From contig NZ_JAJITC010000009.1 in the NCBI RefSeq assembly GCF_020881035.1, positions 62,001 to 126,000 on the forward strand: DNA of 64,000 nt, read 5' to 3'. Shown one piece after another: positions 8,206 through 17,027 of the stretch. The notes under the pieces were generated by a model. The model saw only the letters and a list, made by a program, of their open reading frames with translations, did no database searches and was not told where the DNA came from. The stretch is from Paraburkholderia translucens. Its GTDB lineage: Bacteria > Pseudomonadota > Gammaproteobacteria > Burkholderiales > Burkholderiaceae. Made by a program: the position numbers and the translations under genes. Position 1 is the first letter of the stretch. The number at the start of each line of letters is the position of its first letter.

Positions 8206-8970
8206 TCAGGCGCGCGCGCCGAGACGCGCGGCGACCATGATCGCCTTCATCTCGCGCACCGCGTTGTCCCAGCCCGCGAAGATCGCGTGCGCGACGATCG
8301 CATGGCCGATATTGAGTTCGACGATGCCGTCGATCGCTGCGATCTGCTGCACGTTCGTATAGTGCAGGCCGTGGCCCGCGTTCACTTTGAGGCCGAGCGT
8401 CGCACCGAATTCGACCGCGCGCACGATGCGCTCGTATTCGCGCTGCTGTTGCGCCGAATCGTGCGCCTCCGCGTAACGGCCGGTGTGCAGCTCGATCACC
8501 GGCGCGCCCGCTTCATGGGCGGCGCGAATCTGCGTTTCTTCGGGGTCGATGAAGAGCGACACACGCGAGTTCGCGTCCGCCAGTTGCTTGCACGCGGCGC
8601 GCACCGAGTCGAACTGTCCCGCGACGTCGAGACCGCCCTCGGTCGTAAGCTCCTCGCGCTTTTCCGGCACCAGACAAACGTCGTGCGGCTGCACTTCGCA
8701 CGCGATGTCGAGCATTTCCGGCGTGACCGCGCATTCGAGGTTCATGCGCGTTTTCAGCAGCGGACGCAGCTTGCGAACGTCGGCGTCGACGATGTGCCGG
8801 CGATCTTCACGCAGGTGCAGTGTGATCGCATCGGCGCCGGCTTCTTCGGCCATCAGCGCGGCGCGGATCGGATCGGGATAGGACGTGCCGCGCGCATTGC
8901 GCAGCGTCGCGACGTGGTCGATGTTGACGCCGAGGTCGATCACGGTTGGCGAAGTCAGGAAGAAGCTCAT
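8206..8970 (-). CDS. pdxJ: Pyridoxine 5'-phosphate synthase
   Basis: PdxJ condenses 1-deoxyxylulose 5-phosphate with 3-amino-2-oxopropyl phosphate, the last step of de novo vitamin B6 synthesis. The 254-residue TIM barrel has the expected N-terminal LGVNIDHVATLRNARG, ITLHLREDRRHI, and a C-terminal half with HTGRYA and LNIGHAIVAHAIF. The ATG at 8970 overlaps the recO stop as ATGA, indicating translational coupling; the open frame continues upstream inside recO but that part is not PdxJ-like. Neighbour order recO-pdxJ-acpS matches E. coli and relatives. Confidence 0.97.
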   Translation of the reverse strand: MSFFLTSPTVIDLGVNIDHVATLRNARGTSYPDPIRAALMAEEAGADAITLHLREDRRHIVDADVRKLRPLLKTRMNLECAVTPEMLDIACEVQPHDVCLVPEKREELTTEGGLDVAGQFDSVRAACKQLADANSRVSLFIDPEETQIRAAHEAGAPVIELHTGRYAEAHDSAQQQREYERIVRAVEFGATLGLKVNAGHGLHYTNVQQIAAIDGIVELNIGHAIVAHAIFAGWDNAVREMKAIMVAARLGARA

Positions 8971-9875
8971 AAGTTCTGCAGGTCGATCAGGATCTGACGG
9001 GTCGCGAGCGGCGCGCCGCCGAGATAGGTGTTGAGCAGAAAGCGCATCAGGGTTTTGCTTTGCGCGACGGTCTGCGCTCGATGGTAATCGTCCTGTTCCA
9101 TATCGAGCAAGGTTTGTCCCGATACCACCGGCCACTGGGCGGGCCATTCGTCCGACGCCTCCCTGACGCCGCGCTCGGGATCGAATACGTACCGGCCCTC
9201 GGCGAGCACCGCTTTGCGCGCGACCGTGCGATCGAGCGCCATCGCGTAACCGGTTTCCCGCAACAGCACGCGTTCGAACGAACGCAGCACTTGCACAGGC
9301 GGCTCGTCGTGCGCGAGCCGCGTCAGCGTGACGACGTAGTGATGGAACAGCTGCGGATGGGGATCTTCGCGCGCGCAGAAGCGCACCAGCAGTTCGTTGA
9401 CGTAGAAGCCGCACAGCAGCGCGTCGCCGGTCAGCGGCAGCATGCCGCCGACCCATTCGGCGCCGGTCAGCGTGCGCATTTCGGATTTGCCCGACCACGC
9501 GAGCGATAACGGCTGGAAGGTTTGCAGCACACCGCGCAACGCGGAGTGCGGGCGCTTCGCACCCTTCGCGACGAGTGCGAGACGGCCGTGATCGCGCGAC
9601 AGGACGTCAATGATCAGACTGGTTTCGCGATACGGGTAGCTATGCAACACGAACGCGGGCTGCTCGGCGATCCGGTATTCGGATGCGGGGGTACGCGGTG
9701 TGCGCCGCGCTGGCGTTCTACCCGGCTCGCTGTCCTTGGCGGGCGAGCTGTTTGCGCTTTTTCTTGCCGAAGCCGAGGATTTCCTCGCGCTACGGGCGGG
9801 CCGTGACGGTTCGTGCTCCGCATCGTCCGGAGCCGCGTCTGAATTCAGCGTCATCCACGCGTCATTCGTACCCAT
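8967..9875 (-). CDS. recO: DNA repair protein RecO
   Basis: RecO works with RecR and RecF to load RecA onto SSB-coated gaps. After a roughly 65-residue Ala/Ser/Pro/Arg-rich extension comes the OB-fold domain (FVLHSYPYRETSLIIDVLSRDHGR), then a helical domain ending in LMRFLLNTYLGGAPLATRQIL. The low-complexity N-terminus is unusual against E. coli RecO (242 residues) but I recall it as typical of Burkholderia. I place the start at ATG 9875 (MGTNDAW), overlapping the end of era by 14 bp; ATG 9854 is an alternative that removes the overlap. A GTG at 9881 is less likely. Confidence 0.93.
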   Translation of the reverse strand: MGTNDAWMTLNSDAAPDDAEHEPSRPARSARKSSASARKSANSSPAKDSEPGRTPARRTPRTPASEYRIAEQPAFVLHSYPYRETSLIIDVLSRDHGRLALVAKGAKRPHSALRGVLQTFQPLSLAWSGKSEMRTLTGAEWVGGMLPLTGDALLCGFYVNELLVRFCAREDPHPQLFHHYVVTLTRLAHDEPPVQVLRSFERVLLRETGYAMALDRTVARKAVLAEGRYVFDPERGVREASDEWPAQWPVVSGQTLLDMEQDDYHRAQTVAQSKTLMRFLLNTYLGGAPLATRQILIDLQNL

Positions 9876-10761
9876 AAGCACGAAGCCCGGCTTCGTTGTC
9901 GGCCCAGCCGCTCTTCACCTTGACGAAGGTCTCGAGATACACGGGCCCATCGAACAGCTTGGCCATGTCGAGACGCGCCTCGGTGCTGATCTGCTTCAGC
10001 TTCGCGCCCTTCTGGCCGATGATCATCGCCTTGTGCGTGTCGCGATCGACGAGGATCGTCGCGAAGATACGGCGCAGCCGCCCTTCGGTTTCGAACTTGT
10101 CGATCAGCACGGTGCTCGTGTAGGGCAGTTCGTCGCCGGTCCAGCGGAAGACTTTTTCGCGCAGGATTTCGGCGGCAAGGAAGCGCTCGCTGCGATCGGT
10201 CAGGTCGTCCTCGCCGTAAATCGGCTCGCCTTCCGGCAGAAACGGCTTGACGGTCGTCATCAGCCGCTTGATGTCGTCGGGATTTTTGGCCGACAGCGGC
10301 ACGATCTCGTTGAACTCGCGCAGCGTGCTGACCTGCTGCATGAAGGGAAACAGCGAGTCTTTGTCCGACACGCGATCGAGCTTGTTCGCGATCAGCAACG
10401 TCGGCACCTTGGACGGGATCAGGTCGAGCACCTTCTGGTCGTCGGGGCCGAAGCGGCCCGCTTCGATCACGAACAGAATCGCGTCGACCGAGGTCAGCGT
10501 CGACGTCACCGCGCGATTCAGCGAGCGGTTCAGCGCGCCGCTATGTTTGGTCTGGAATCCCGGCGTGTCGACGAAGATGTACTGCGCGTCTTCGAGCGTG
10601 TTGATACCGGTGATGCGATGGCGGGTGGTCTGCGCCTTGCGCGACGTGATGCTGACTTTCTGGCCGACCAGCGCGTTCATCAGCGTGGACTTGCCGACGT
10701 TCGGACGGCCGACGATCGCGACCATGCCGCAGCGAAAACCAGTGGGAGTGGGAGCGTTCAT
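9862..10761 (-). CDS. era: GTPase Era
   Basis: Era is an essential GTPase that binds the 3' end of 16S rRNA and assists 30S maturation. The 299-residue product has the G1 loop GRPNVGKST, DTPG (G3), NKLD (G4) and a C-terminal KH domain with IGQKGAKLKQISTEAR. The start is ATG 10761 (MNAPTPTGFRCG); the frame extends upstream to 10815 but those residues lack family character. It lies 54 bp after rnc, the same rnc-era-recO order as in E. coli. Confidence 0.97.
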   Translation of the reverse strand: MNAPTPTGFRCGMVAIVGRPNVGKSTLMNALVGQKVSITSRKAQTTRHRITGINTLEDAQYIFVDTPGFQTKHSGALNRSLNRAVTSTLTSVDAILFVIEAGRFGPDDQKVLDLIPSKVPTLLIANKLDRVSDKDSLFPFMQQVSTLREFNEIVPLSAKNPDDIKRLMTTVKPFLPEGEPIYGEDDLTDRSERFLAAEILREKVFRWTGDELPYTSTVLIDKFETEGRLRRIFATILVDRDTHKAMIIGQKGAKLKQISTEARLDMAKLFDGPVYLETFVKVKSGWADNEAGLRAYGYE

Positions 10762-10815
10762 ATTCGGACTACGGCAGGTTCGGTTTGGCGCACGCGAGGC
10801 GCGCGCCGATGGCAA

Positions 10816-12108
10816 TCAATGGCCCGCATCGGCAACGCGCGTTTGCACCGCGTCGGCGACGCCGGGTTCGTGTTCGGCAGATGCTGGGACCGCCGCGGCG
10901 GCCGGCACGGGCGCGGAGGTTGCGCTCGATGCAGCAGTGCCCGGGGCGATTTCGCGGCTGCGCTGGCGGTCTGCGCCGCGAGCGTGCGACGGTGCGTCGG
11001 CTTTGAGGTCGGGGGCTTTGTCCGCGGCGGGTTTTTCCGTCGGCTTGTCCACAGGTTTCTCGGCCGTGTGGACGGTAACCTTGTCGGCTCTCTCCGCCTT
11101 GTCGGACTTCTCGGCGCGCTCCGGCTTGTCCAGCCCGCTGTACTCCACGTGCGCTGCTCGAATGACGGCCAGCGGGGCGCCGACGGCAGCCGCTGCGGCA
11201 CGCTCGGCCGCAGCCTTTTCAGCGGCCGATTTTTCCACGCCAGACTTGTCGGCATTGGCTTCCACCGTGACAGCCATGCGCCCCTCGCCGCGCGCGGTGG
11301 CGCGCTCGCTCTTGCGATCCGGCGTACGCAAGTCCAGCGCGGCCTGCACGCCAGTCATGCCCGGCACGATGTCCCGCTCGCCGTTTTTCGCGGCGCGCGC
11401 GCCCTTCGAGCGCTTCGGCTTCCCGACTACGGCGGGCGCGGCGGCCATTACTTCGTCGAGCGCTTTCTTTGCGGCGGCCTGCTCCGCCGCGCGGCGGCTC
11501 GCACCCGAGCCGGAGACCTTGACGTCCAGCTTCGGCACCGTGCATTCGACTTCGAACTGCTGATTGTGCGCCGCACCATGCGTGGCGACGACCGTATAGG
11601 TCGGCAATGCGATTTTGTGGCCCTGCAGGTACTCCTGCAGCAGCGTCTTCGCGTCCTTGCCGAGCGTGCGCGGGTCGATATGGTCGAGAATCGGCACGTA
11701 AAGGCGCTTGATGACCGTCTGGGCGGCATCGAAGCCGCCGTCGAGGAATACCGCACCGAGCACCGCCTCGAGCGTATCCGCGAGAATCGAGGGCCGGCGG
11801 AAACCGCCGCTGCGCAACTCGCCCTCGCCAAGCCGCAGGCCTTCGGAAATATTGAGCGCCTGAGCAATCTCGTAGAGGGACTGCTGTTTGACCAGATTGG
11901 CGCGCACGCGCGACAGGTCGCCTTCGTCGAGTTTGCCGAAACGTTGGAACAAAAGCGCAGCCACCGCGCAATTCAGAACGGAGTCGCCGAGAAATTCGAG
12001 CCGTTCGTTATGCGTGGAGCTATGACTGCGGTGTGTTAAAGCCTGGCGCAACAATTCCGCATTGCGAAATTCGTAGCGCAAACGGCTTTCCAACGGAGAT
12101 AGGGGCAT
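10816..12108 (-). CDS. rnc: Ribonuclease III with long C-terminal tail
   Basis: RNase III cuts double-stranded RNA, including rRNA precursors. Residues 1-150 form the nuclease domain with the signature NERLEFLGD (34-42; Glu38, Asp42) and the second acidic pair around 111-114. Residues about 152-222 form the double-stranded RNA-binding domain. The remaining 200 residues (about 230-430) are a low-complexity tail rich in Lys, Ala, Glu, Asp and Pro, ending in an Ala/Pro-rich stretch; E. coli RNase III (226 residues) lacks it. Start ATG 12108 gives a family-like N-terminus. A long hairpin in the leader (12212-12258) could be an RNase III target for autoregulation. Confidence 0.95.
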   Translation of the reverse strand: MPLSPLESRLRYEFRNAELLRQALTHRSHSSTHNERLEFLGDSVLNCAVAALLFQRFGKLDEGDLSRVRANLVKQQSLYEIAQALNISEGLRLGEGELRSGGFRRPSILADTLEAVLGAVFLDGGFDAAQTVIKRLYVPILDHIDPRTLGKDAKTLLQEYLQGHKIALPTYTVVATHGAAHNQQFEVECTVPKLDVKVSGSGASRRAAEQAAAKKALDEVMAAAPAVVGKPKRSKGARAAKNGERDIVPGMTGVQAALDLRTPDRKSERATARGEGRMAVTVEANADKSGVEKSAAEKAAAERAAAAAVGAPLAVIRAAHVEYSGLDKPERAEKSDKAERADKVTVHTAEKPVDKPTEKPAADKAPDLKADAPSHARGADRQRSREIAPGTAASSATSAPVPAAAAVPASAEHEPGVADAVQTRVADAGH

Positions 12109-12211
12109 GGGCAGAGTATAACGCGGGCGCCTGACCCGGCGGAAACGCGGGGCGCCAGCGGAAAAAGCTTGGTGAAGCGACGTTACCGCGCGTTTTTAAA
12201 GTGGCATAAGA

Positions 12212-12258
12212 ACACGCCGCGACCGGGTAACCGGATACCGGCTATTCGCGCGGCGTGT
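12212..12258 (-). promoter_or_regulatory. Long stem-loop in the rnc leader
   Basis: ACACGCCGCG (12212-12221) pairs perfectly with CGCGGCGTGT (12249-12258). The intervening sequence can extend the helix with CCGGTA against TACCCGG with one bulge. It lies between lepB and rnc, is not followed by a U-run on the minus strand, and so looks more like an RNA structure or RNase III processing site than a terminator. No pairing energy was computed. Confidence 0.5.
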
Positions 12259-12292
12259 GAGAAACGATTACGAAGCTATCGATGGACTCGAC

Positions 12293-13186
12293 TCACTGGA
12301 ACGAGCCGATGCGTCGCAGATCGCTGAAGTTCATCCAGATGAAAAACGCGCGGCCAACGATATTGCGCTCCGGTGTAAAACCCCAGTACCGGCTGTCAGC
12401 GCTGTTGTCGCGGTTGTCGCCCATCATGAAGTAATTTCCCGGCGGCACTTTGCAGATCACGCCACGCGCGTTGTACTGGCAATTGTCGCGAAACGGATAA
12501 TCTTCCGCGCCAACGATGAACGGAGGAACCGCCGGATTATTCAGAATCGCATTCTTGCGACCGTCGATATCTTCTTCGAACTGCTTCGCATAACCGAGGC
12601 GCTCTTCGTCGAGGTAATCGGGCAGCGGCGTTTCGGGCACAGGCTTGCCGTTGATCGTGAGCTTCTTGTCCTGATACTCGATCACGTCGCCCGGCAGACC
12701 AATCACGCGCTTGATGTAATCGACCGATTCGTCCTTCGGATAACGGAACACCACTACGTCGCCGCGCTGGACCGGGCGGCCCTGCGTGATCCTCGTGTTG
12801 GTGATCGGCAAACGCAGACCATATTCGAATTTATTGACGAGGATGAAGTCGCCCACTACCAGCGTCGGTACCATCGACCCCGAAGGAATCTTGAACGGCT
12901 CGACCACGAACGAGCGCACGACGAACACCACCAGAATCACCGGGAAAAAGCTCGCCGTATATTCGAGCCACCATGGCTGACGCAGCTTGTCGTCGCGCAG
13001 GCGCGCGCGCGTTTGTGCGGCGTTCTCATCGGCGAAACGCTCGCCGATGCGTGCCTGCTGACGATCGAATTCGGCGACCGCGGCTTCCGCCTCGCGGCGC
13101 CGTTTCGGCAGAAAAACCAGTTTGTCCGCGACCCATGCGACGCCCGTCAAAATGACGAGCACAAAAAGAATCAGCGCGAAATTCAT
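12293..13186 (-). CDS. lepB: Signal peptidase I
   Basis: Signal peptidase I removes Sec and Tat signal peptides at the outer face of the inner membrane. The 297-residue product has two N-terminal membrane segments (about 3-25 and 77-95), the catalytic serine Ser104 in IPSGSMVPTL and the general-base Lys159 in DYIKRVIGLPGD, which follow the E. coli Ser90/Lys145 arrangement. The MGDNRDNSADSR box near residue 254 is also present. It lies 18 bp after lepA, so the two are probably co-transcribed. Confidence 0.97.
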   Translation of the reverse strand: MNFALILFVLVILTGVAWVADKLVFLPKRRREAEAAVAEFDRQQARIGERFADENAAQTRARLRDDKLRQPWWLEYTASFFPVILVVFVVRSFVVEPFKIPSGSMVPTLVVGDFILVNKFEYGLRLPITNTRITQGRPVQRGDVVVFRYPKDESVDYIKRVIGLPGDVIEYQDKKLTINGKPVPETPLPDYLDEERLGYAKQFEEDIDGRKNAILNNPAVPPFIVGAEDYPFRDNCQYNARGVICKVPPGNYFMMGDNRDNSADSRYWGFTPERNIVGRAFFIWMNFSDLRRIGSFQ

Positions 13187-13204
13187 AGGGTTCCGTTATT
13201 CAAC

Positions 13205-14998
13205 TTATTTGTCTTCGACACGCAGGATAGCGAGAAAAGCCTCTTGCGGGATTTCAACCGAGCCCACCTGCTTCATTCGCTTCTTGCCTGCCTTCTGCTT
13301 TTCGAGCAGCTTCTTCTTACGCGTAATATCGCCGCCGTAGCATTTTGCCAGCACGTTCTTACGCAACGCTTTAATGTTTTCGCGCGCGATAATGTTCGAA
13401 CCGATCGTGGCCTGCACTGCCACGTCGTACATCTGACGCGGAATCAGCTCACGCATCTTCGCTGCCACTTCGCGGCCACGGTACTGGCTTTGCGAACGGT
13501 GCACGATAACCGACAGCGCATCGACCTTGTCACCGTTGATCAGCATGTCGACCTTCACGACGTCCGACGCGCGGTATTCCTTGAACTCGTAATCCATCGA
13601 CGCATAACCGCGCGAAATCGACTTCAGACGGTCGAAGAAATCGAGCACGACCTCGCCCATCGGGATTTCATACGTGAGTTGAACCTGACGGCCGTGATAC
13701 TGCATGTTGATCTGGTTGCCGCGCTTCTGCGTACACAGCGTGATCACCGCGCCCACGTATTCCTGCGGCATGTACAGGTTCACGGTAACGATCGGCTCGC
13801 GCACTTCCTCGATCTTCGACGGCTCTGGCATCTTGGCCGGATTCTCGACCATGAGGGTCGTGCCGTCGCGCTGCAGGACCTCATAAACCACGGTCGGCGC
13901 CGTCGTGATCAGGTCCATGTCGAACTCGCGCTCGAGACGTTCCTGGACGATTTCCATGTGCAACAAACCGAGAAAGCCGCAGCGGAACCCGAAACCGAGC
14001 GCCTGCGATACTTCCGGCTCGTACTGCAGCGATGCGTCGTTCAGCTTCAGCTTTTCGAGCGAGTCGCGCAGTGCGTCGTACTGGTTCGCCTCGACCGGGT
14101 AAAGACCCGCGAACACCTGCGGCTTCACCTCCTTGAAGCCCGGCAGCGGCTCGGCCGCCGGCTGGTTCACGAGCGTGACCGTGTCGCCGACCTTCGCCGC
14201 CGCCAGTTCCTTGATGCCGGCGATGATGAAGCCCACCTGCCCCGCCGACAGCGACTCGAGATTCTTCGACTTTGGTGTGAACACGCCGATATGTTCGACC
14301 GGATACTGCGCGCCGGTTGCCATCAGCCGTATCTTGTCCTTCGGACGCAGCGTGCCGTTGACGATGCGCACCAGCATCACGACACCGACGTAGTTGTCGA
14401 ACCACGAATCGATGATCAGCGCCTGCAGCGGCGCCTGCGGATCGCCCTTCGGTGGCGGCACTTTCGCAATCAGTGCTTCGAGCACGTCTTCGACGCCGAG
14501 GCCCGTCTTCGCGCTACAGTGCGTGGCGTCGGTCGCGTCAATGCCGATGACGTCCTCGATTTCGGCGATCGCGTTTTCTGGGTTCGCCGCCGGCAAGTCG
14601 ATCTTGTTCAGCACCGGAACCACTTCGACGCCGAGTTCGATGGCCGTGTAGCAGTTGGCGACGGTTTGCGCTTCCACGCCCTGGCTCGCATCGACGACGA
14701 GCAGCGCGCCTTCGCACGCGGACAGCGAGCGGCTGACTTCGTACGAGAAGTCGACGTGGCCCGGCGTGTCGATCATGTTCAGGTTGTAGACCTGCCCGTC
14801 GCGCGCGCGATACGTCAACGCGGCGGTTTGCGCCTTGATCGTGATGCCGCGCTCGCGCTCGAGATCCATCGAGTCGAGCACCTGAGCTTCCATCTCGCGG
14901 TCGGACAGACCGCCACAAATCTGGATGATGCGATCGGCGAGCGTCGACTTGCCATGGTCGATGTGCGCAATGATCGAGAAGTTACGAATATGATCCAT
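13205..14998 (-). CDS. lepA: Elongation factor 4 (LepA)
   Basis: LepA/EF4 is a translational GTPase that binds the ribosome and affects initiation and back-translocation. The 597-residue product is of full length: G1 AHIDHGKSTLADR at residues 12-24, G3 DTPGH, G4 NKID, then EF-G-like domains and the C-terminal domain ending in the basic ITRKKKLLEKQKAGKKRMK. Start ATG 14998 is followed directly by the expected MDHIRNFSIIAHID. Upstream is a 200-bp gap before the glutaredoxin-like gene, which may contain a separate lepA-lepB promoter. Confidence 0.98.
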   Translation of the reverse strand: MDHIRNFSIIAHIDHGKSTLADRIIQICGGLSDREMEAQVLDSMDLERERGITIKAQTAALTYRARDGQVYNLNMIDTPGHVDFSYEVSRSLSACEGALLVVDASQGVEAQTVANCYTAIELGVEVVPVLNKIDLPAANPENAIAEIEDVIGIDATDATHCSAKTGLGVEDVLEALIAKVPPPKGDPQAPLQALIIDSWFDNYVGVVMLVRIVNGTLRPKDKIRLMATGAQYPVEHIGVFTPKSKNLESLSAGQVGFIIAGIKELAAAKVGDTVTLVNQPAAEPLPGFKEVKPQVFAGLYPVEANQYDALRDSLEKLKLNDASLQYEPEVSQALGFGFRCGFLGLLHMEIVQERLEREFDMDLITTAPTVVYEVLQRDGTTLMVENPAKMPEPSKIEEVREPIVTVNLYMPQEYVGAVITLCTQKRGNQINMQYHGRQVQLTYEIPMGEVVLDFFDRLKSISRGYASMDYEFKEYRASDVVKVDMLINGDKVDALSVIVHRSQSQYRGREVAAKMRELIPRQMYDVAVQATIGSNIIARENIKALRKNVLAKCYGGDITRKKKLLEKQKAGKKRMKQVGSVEIPQEAFLAILRVEDK

Positions 14999-15200
14999 TC
15001 AGTGCCGATCAAGCGAAAAGGCGCGCCCGGACAATAGCGGAGCACGCCTTGTAAGTAGGTGAAAAACCTATCTATTTTAGCCGAAAAGCCCACCGGCCGG
15101 CGCACCTTGCGAAGCGCAGGCCGAAAGACAGCGAAGTAGTTGCGAGAAAATTGCCGTGTGTATTGCGGTGAGTCGGCAAAACGCGCATGAATCACGCGAA

Positions 15201-15485
15201 TCAGGATGCCTGAGCGGATGCGGCGGCGACACGCGACGCATGCGCGGCCAATGCTGCCCGCACGCGCGCTTCGTCGAGACGGTAGTGGCACAGCTCGACG
15301 CCATCGCAGACCAGCACCGGCACCCGCTCGTCATAACGCGCCTCGAGCAGCGGATCGGTGTCGACGTCGATCATCATCAGCTGCGCGCCGAACTCGGCCA
15401 GCAATGGCGCGAGCGCGACGCTCATGTCCTCGCACAGGTGGCACCACGCGCGCCCATAAAGCGTGAGCGATGCCGTCGTCGTCAT
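15201..15485 (-). CDS. Glutaredoxin-like (DUF836-type) thioredoxin-fold protein
   Basis: A 94-residue protein beginning LTLYGRAWCHLCEDM, with a redox CxxC (Cys-His-Leu-Cys) at the start of the first helix, a cis-Pro region at RVPVLVCDG and a C-terminal helix. This is the glutaredoxin-like family PF05768, a thiol-disulfide fold of unknown substrate. Its start overlaps the mucD stop (ATGA at 15482-15485), so it is translationally coupled to the periplasmic protease gene. It has no signal peptide and is presumably cytoplasmic. Confidence 0.85.
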   Translation of the reverse strand: MTTTASLTLYGRAWCHLCEDMSVALAPLLAEFGAQLMMIDVDTDPLLEARYDERVPVLVCDGVELCHYRLDEARVRAALAAHASRVAAASAQAS

Positions 15486-16990
15486 TTCTGCGCGACGCGC
15501 GGGCGAATCGGCACGAACTGCGTGTTGTCGCCACGACGAACGAGCAACGCAACCATCTTCTGCGAATCGAGGTGTGAGGTCAGTTCCTCGAACTGCTTCG
15601 CGCTCGTCACATCAGTATCGCCGACTCGCAGGATAATGTCGCCCTTTTGCAGCCCGACACGCGCGGCCGGCCCGTCGACCGCGTCGACCTGAACGCCGTT
15701 CTGAATCTTCAGCGCCTTCTGCTGGTCGGCAGGAATATCGCTGACGGCGACGCCGAGCGCGTTCGTCGCGCGCTGCTTCGGCGCCTGCGGTTTCTTCTGA
15801 TCCGTCTTCGCGACCTTGTCTGGCTGCATTTCAGCGATCGTGACCGGCAGGTCGCGCGTTTGACCCTTGCGCCAGACCGTGATCGACGTCTTCGTGCCCG
15901 GCTTCGTATCGCCAACCATGCGCGGCAAGTCCGTGGCGGTGTCGACCGAATGGCCGTTGAACTTCAGGATGATGTCGCCCGGCTGCACGCCGGCCTTGTC
16001 TGCGGGGCCGCCCGGCTCCACGCTACTGACGAGCGCGCCTTGGGCCTTCGGCAGACCAAGTGAGTCCGCGACGTCCTTGGTCACTTCACCGATTGCCACC
16101 GCGATGCGGCCGCGCACCACCTTGCCCGAACTCTTCAGCTGATCGGCCACGCGCATCGCTTCGTCGATCGGAATCGCGAACGAAATACCCATGAATCCGC
16201 CGGTGCGGCTGTAGATCTGCGAATTGATGCCGATCACTTCTCCCTGCATGTTGATCAGCGGACCGCCCGAGTTGCCCGGATTGACGGCTACGTCGGTCTG
16301 GATGAACGGCAGGTAATCGCCCGTGTCGCGCCCCTTCGCGCTCACGATTCCCGCCGTCACCGTGTTTTCGAGACCGAACGGCGAACCGATTGCGACGACC
16401 CATTCGCCAACGCGCACCTTGTTCGAATCGCCGATCGTGATGGTCGGCAGGTTCGACGCGTTGATCTTCACGACGGCGACATCGGTACGGTCGTCGACGC
16501 CGATCAGCTTCGCCTTGAATTCGCGCTTGTCTGTCAGCGTCACGTAGATCGTGTCCGCATCATCGATGACATGCGCATTGGTCATCACGTAGCCGTCTGC
16601 CGACAGGATGAAGCCCGAGCCAACGCCACTGTTCTGTTCGGCGTCGGGGTTGTCAGGCGTATCAGTGCCACCGCCACTGCCGCCCCCACCGCCGTTATCG
16701 CCACCGTGCGGGGATTGTGGCGACTGCGGCAACGGAATTCCGAAAAAGCGACGGAAAAATTCCGACATGTCGCCGTCGTCCATACCCGGCGGCAGGCCGC
16801 CGCGGGGACCGCTGCTCGACACATGCGTTGTCGTGCGAATGTTGACGACCGCCGGGCCGACCTTGTCGACGAGGTCAGTGAAGTCGGGCAGATTGGCAGC
16901 GGGCGCCGCCGACGCCGTATGCGGCACAAGCGGCAAACAAGCCGCAACCACTACGGCCGCGAGGAATTTGCGCACCGAGAAAGTCGTCAT
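15482..16990 (-). CDS. mucD: Periplasmic serine protease of the Do/HtrA family (MucD)
   Basis: A DegP/MucD-type protease and chaperone that degrades misfolded envelope proteins and restrains the envelope-stress response. The 502-residue precursor has a signal peptide ending near residue 28 (TASAA), a Gly-rich Q-linker at about 95-115, the trypsin-like domain with His140 (TNAHV), Asp170 (RTDVAVV) and Ser241 (NPGNSGGPL), and two PDZ domains at about 280-370 and 405-490. It follows rseB in the sigma-E operon, which in Pseudomonas is algU-mucA-mucB-(mucC)-mucD; no mucC homologue lies between rseB and mucD here. Confidence 0.95.
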   Translation of the reverse strand: MTTFSVRKFLAAVVVAACLPLVPHTASAAPAANLPDFTDLVDKVGPAVVNIRTTTHVSSSGPRGGLPPGMDDGDMSEFFRRFFGIPLPQSPQSPHGGDNGGGGGSGGGTDTPDNPDAEQNSGVGSGFILSADGYVMTNAHVIDDADTIYVTLTDKREFKAKLIGVDDRTDVAVVKINASNLPTITIGDSNKVRVGEWVVAIGSPFGLENTVTAGIVSAKGRDTGDYLPFIQTDVAVNPGNSGGPLINMQGEVIGINSQIYSRTGGFMGISFAIPIDEAMRVADQLKSSGKVVRGRIAVAIGEVTKDVADSLGLPKAQGALVSSVEPGGPADKAGVQPGDIILKFNGHSVDTATDLPRMVGDTKPGTKTSITVWRKGQTRDLPVTIAEMQPDKVAKTDQKKPQAPKQRATNALGVAVSDIPADQQKALKIQNGVQVDAVDGPAARVGLQKGDIILRVGDTDVTSAKQFEELTSHLDSQKMVALLVRRGDNTQFVPIRPRVAQK

Positions 16991-17027
16991 ATCGTAGCAA
17001 GCCGAGGGATTTCAGGATTCGGAAGGG

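Noticed and set aside
9700..15037. Long plus-strand open frames opposite recO-era-rnc and lepB-lepA (779 and 926 codons)
   Set aside because: They are antisense to clearly conserved genes, have Arg/His/Val-rich sequence without domain character, and arise from third-position GC in this high-GC genome.
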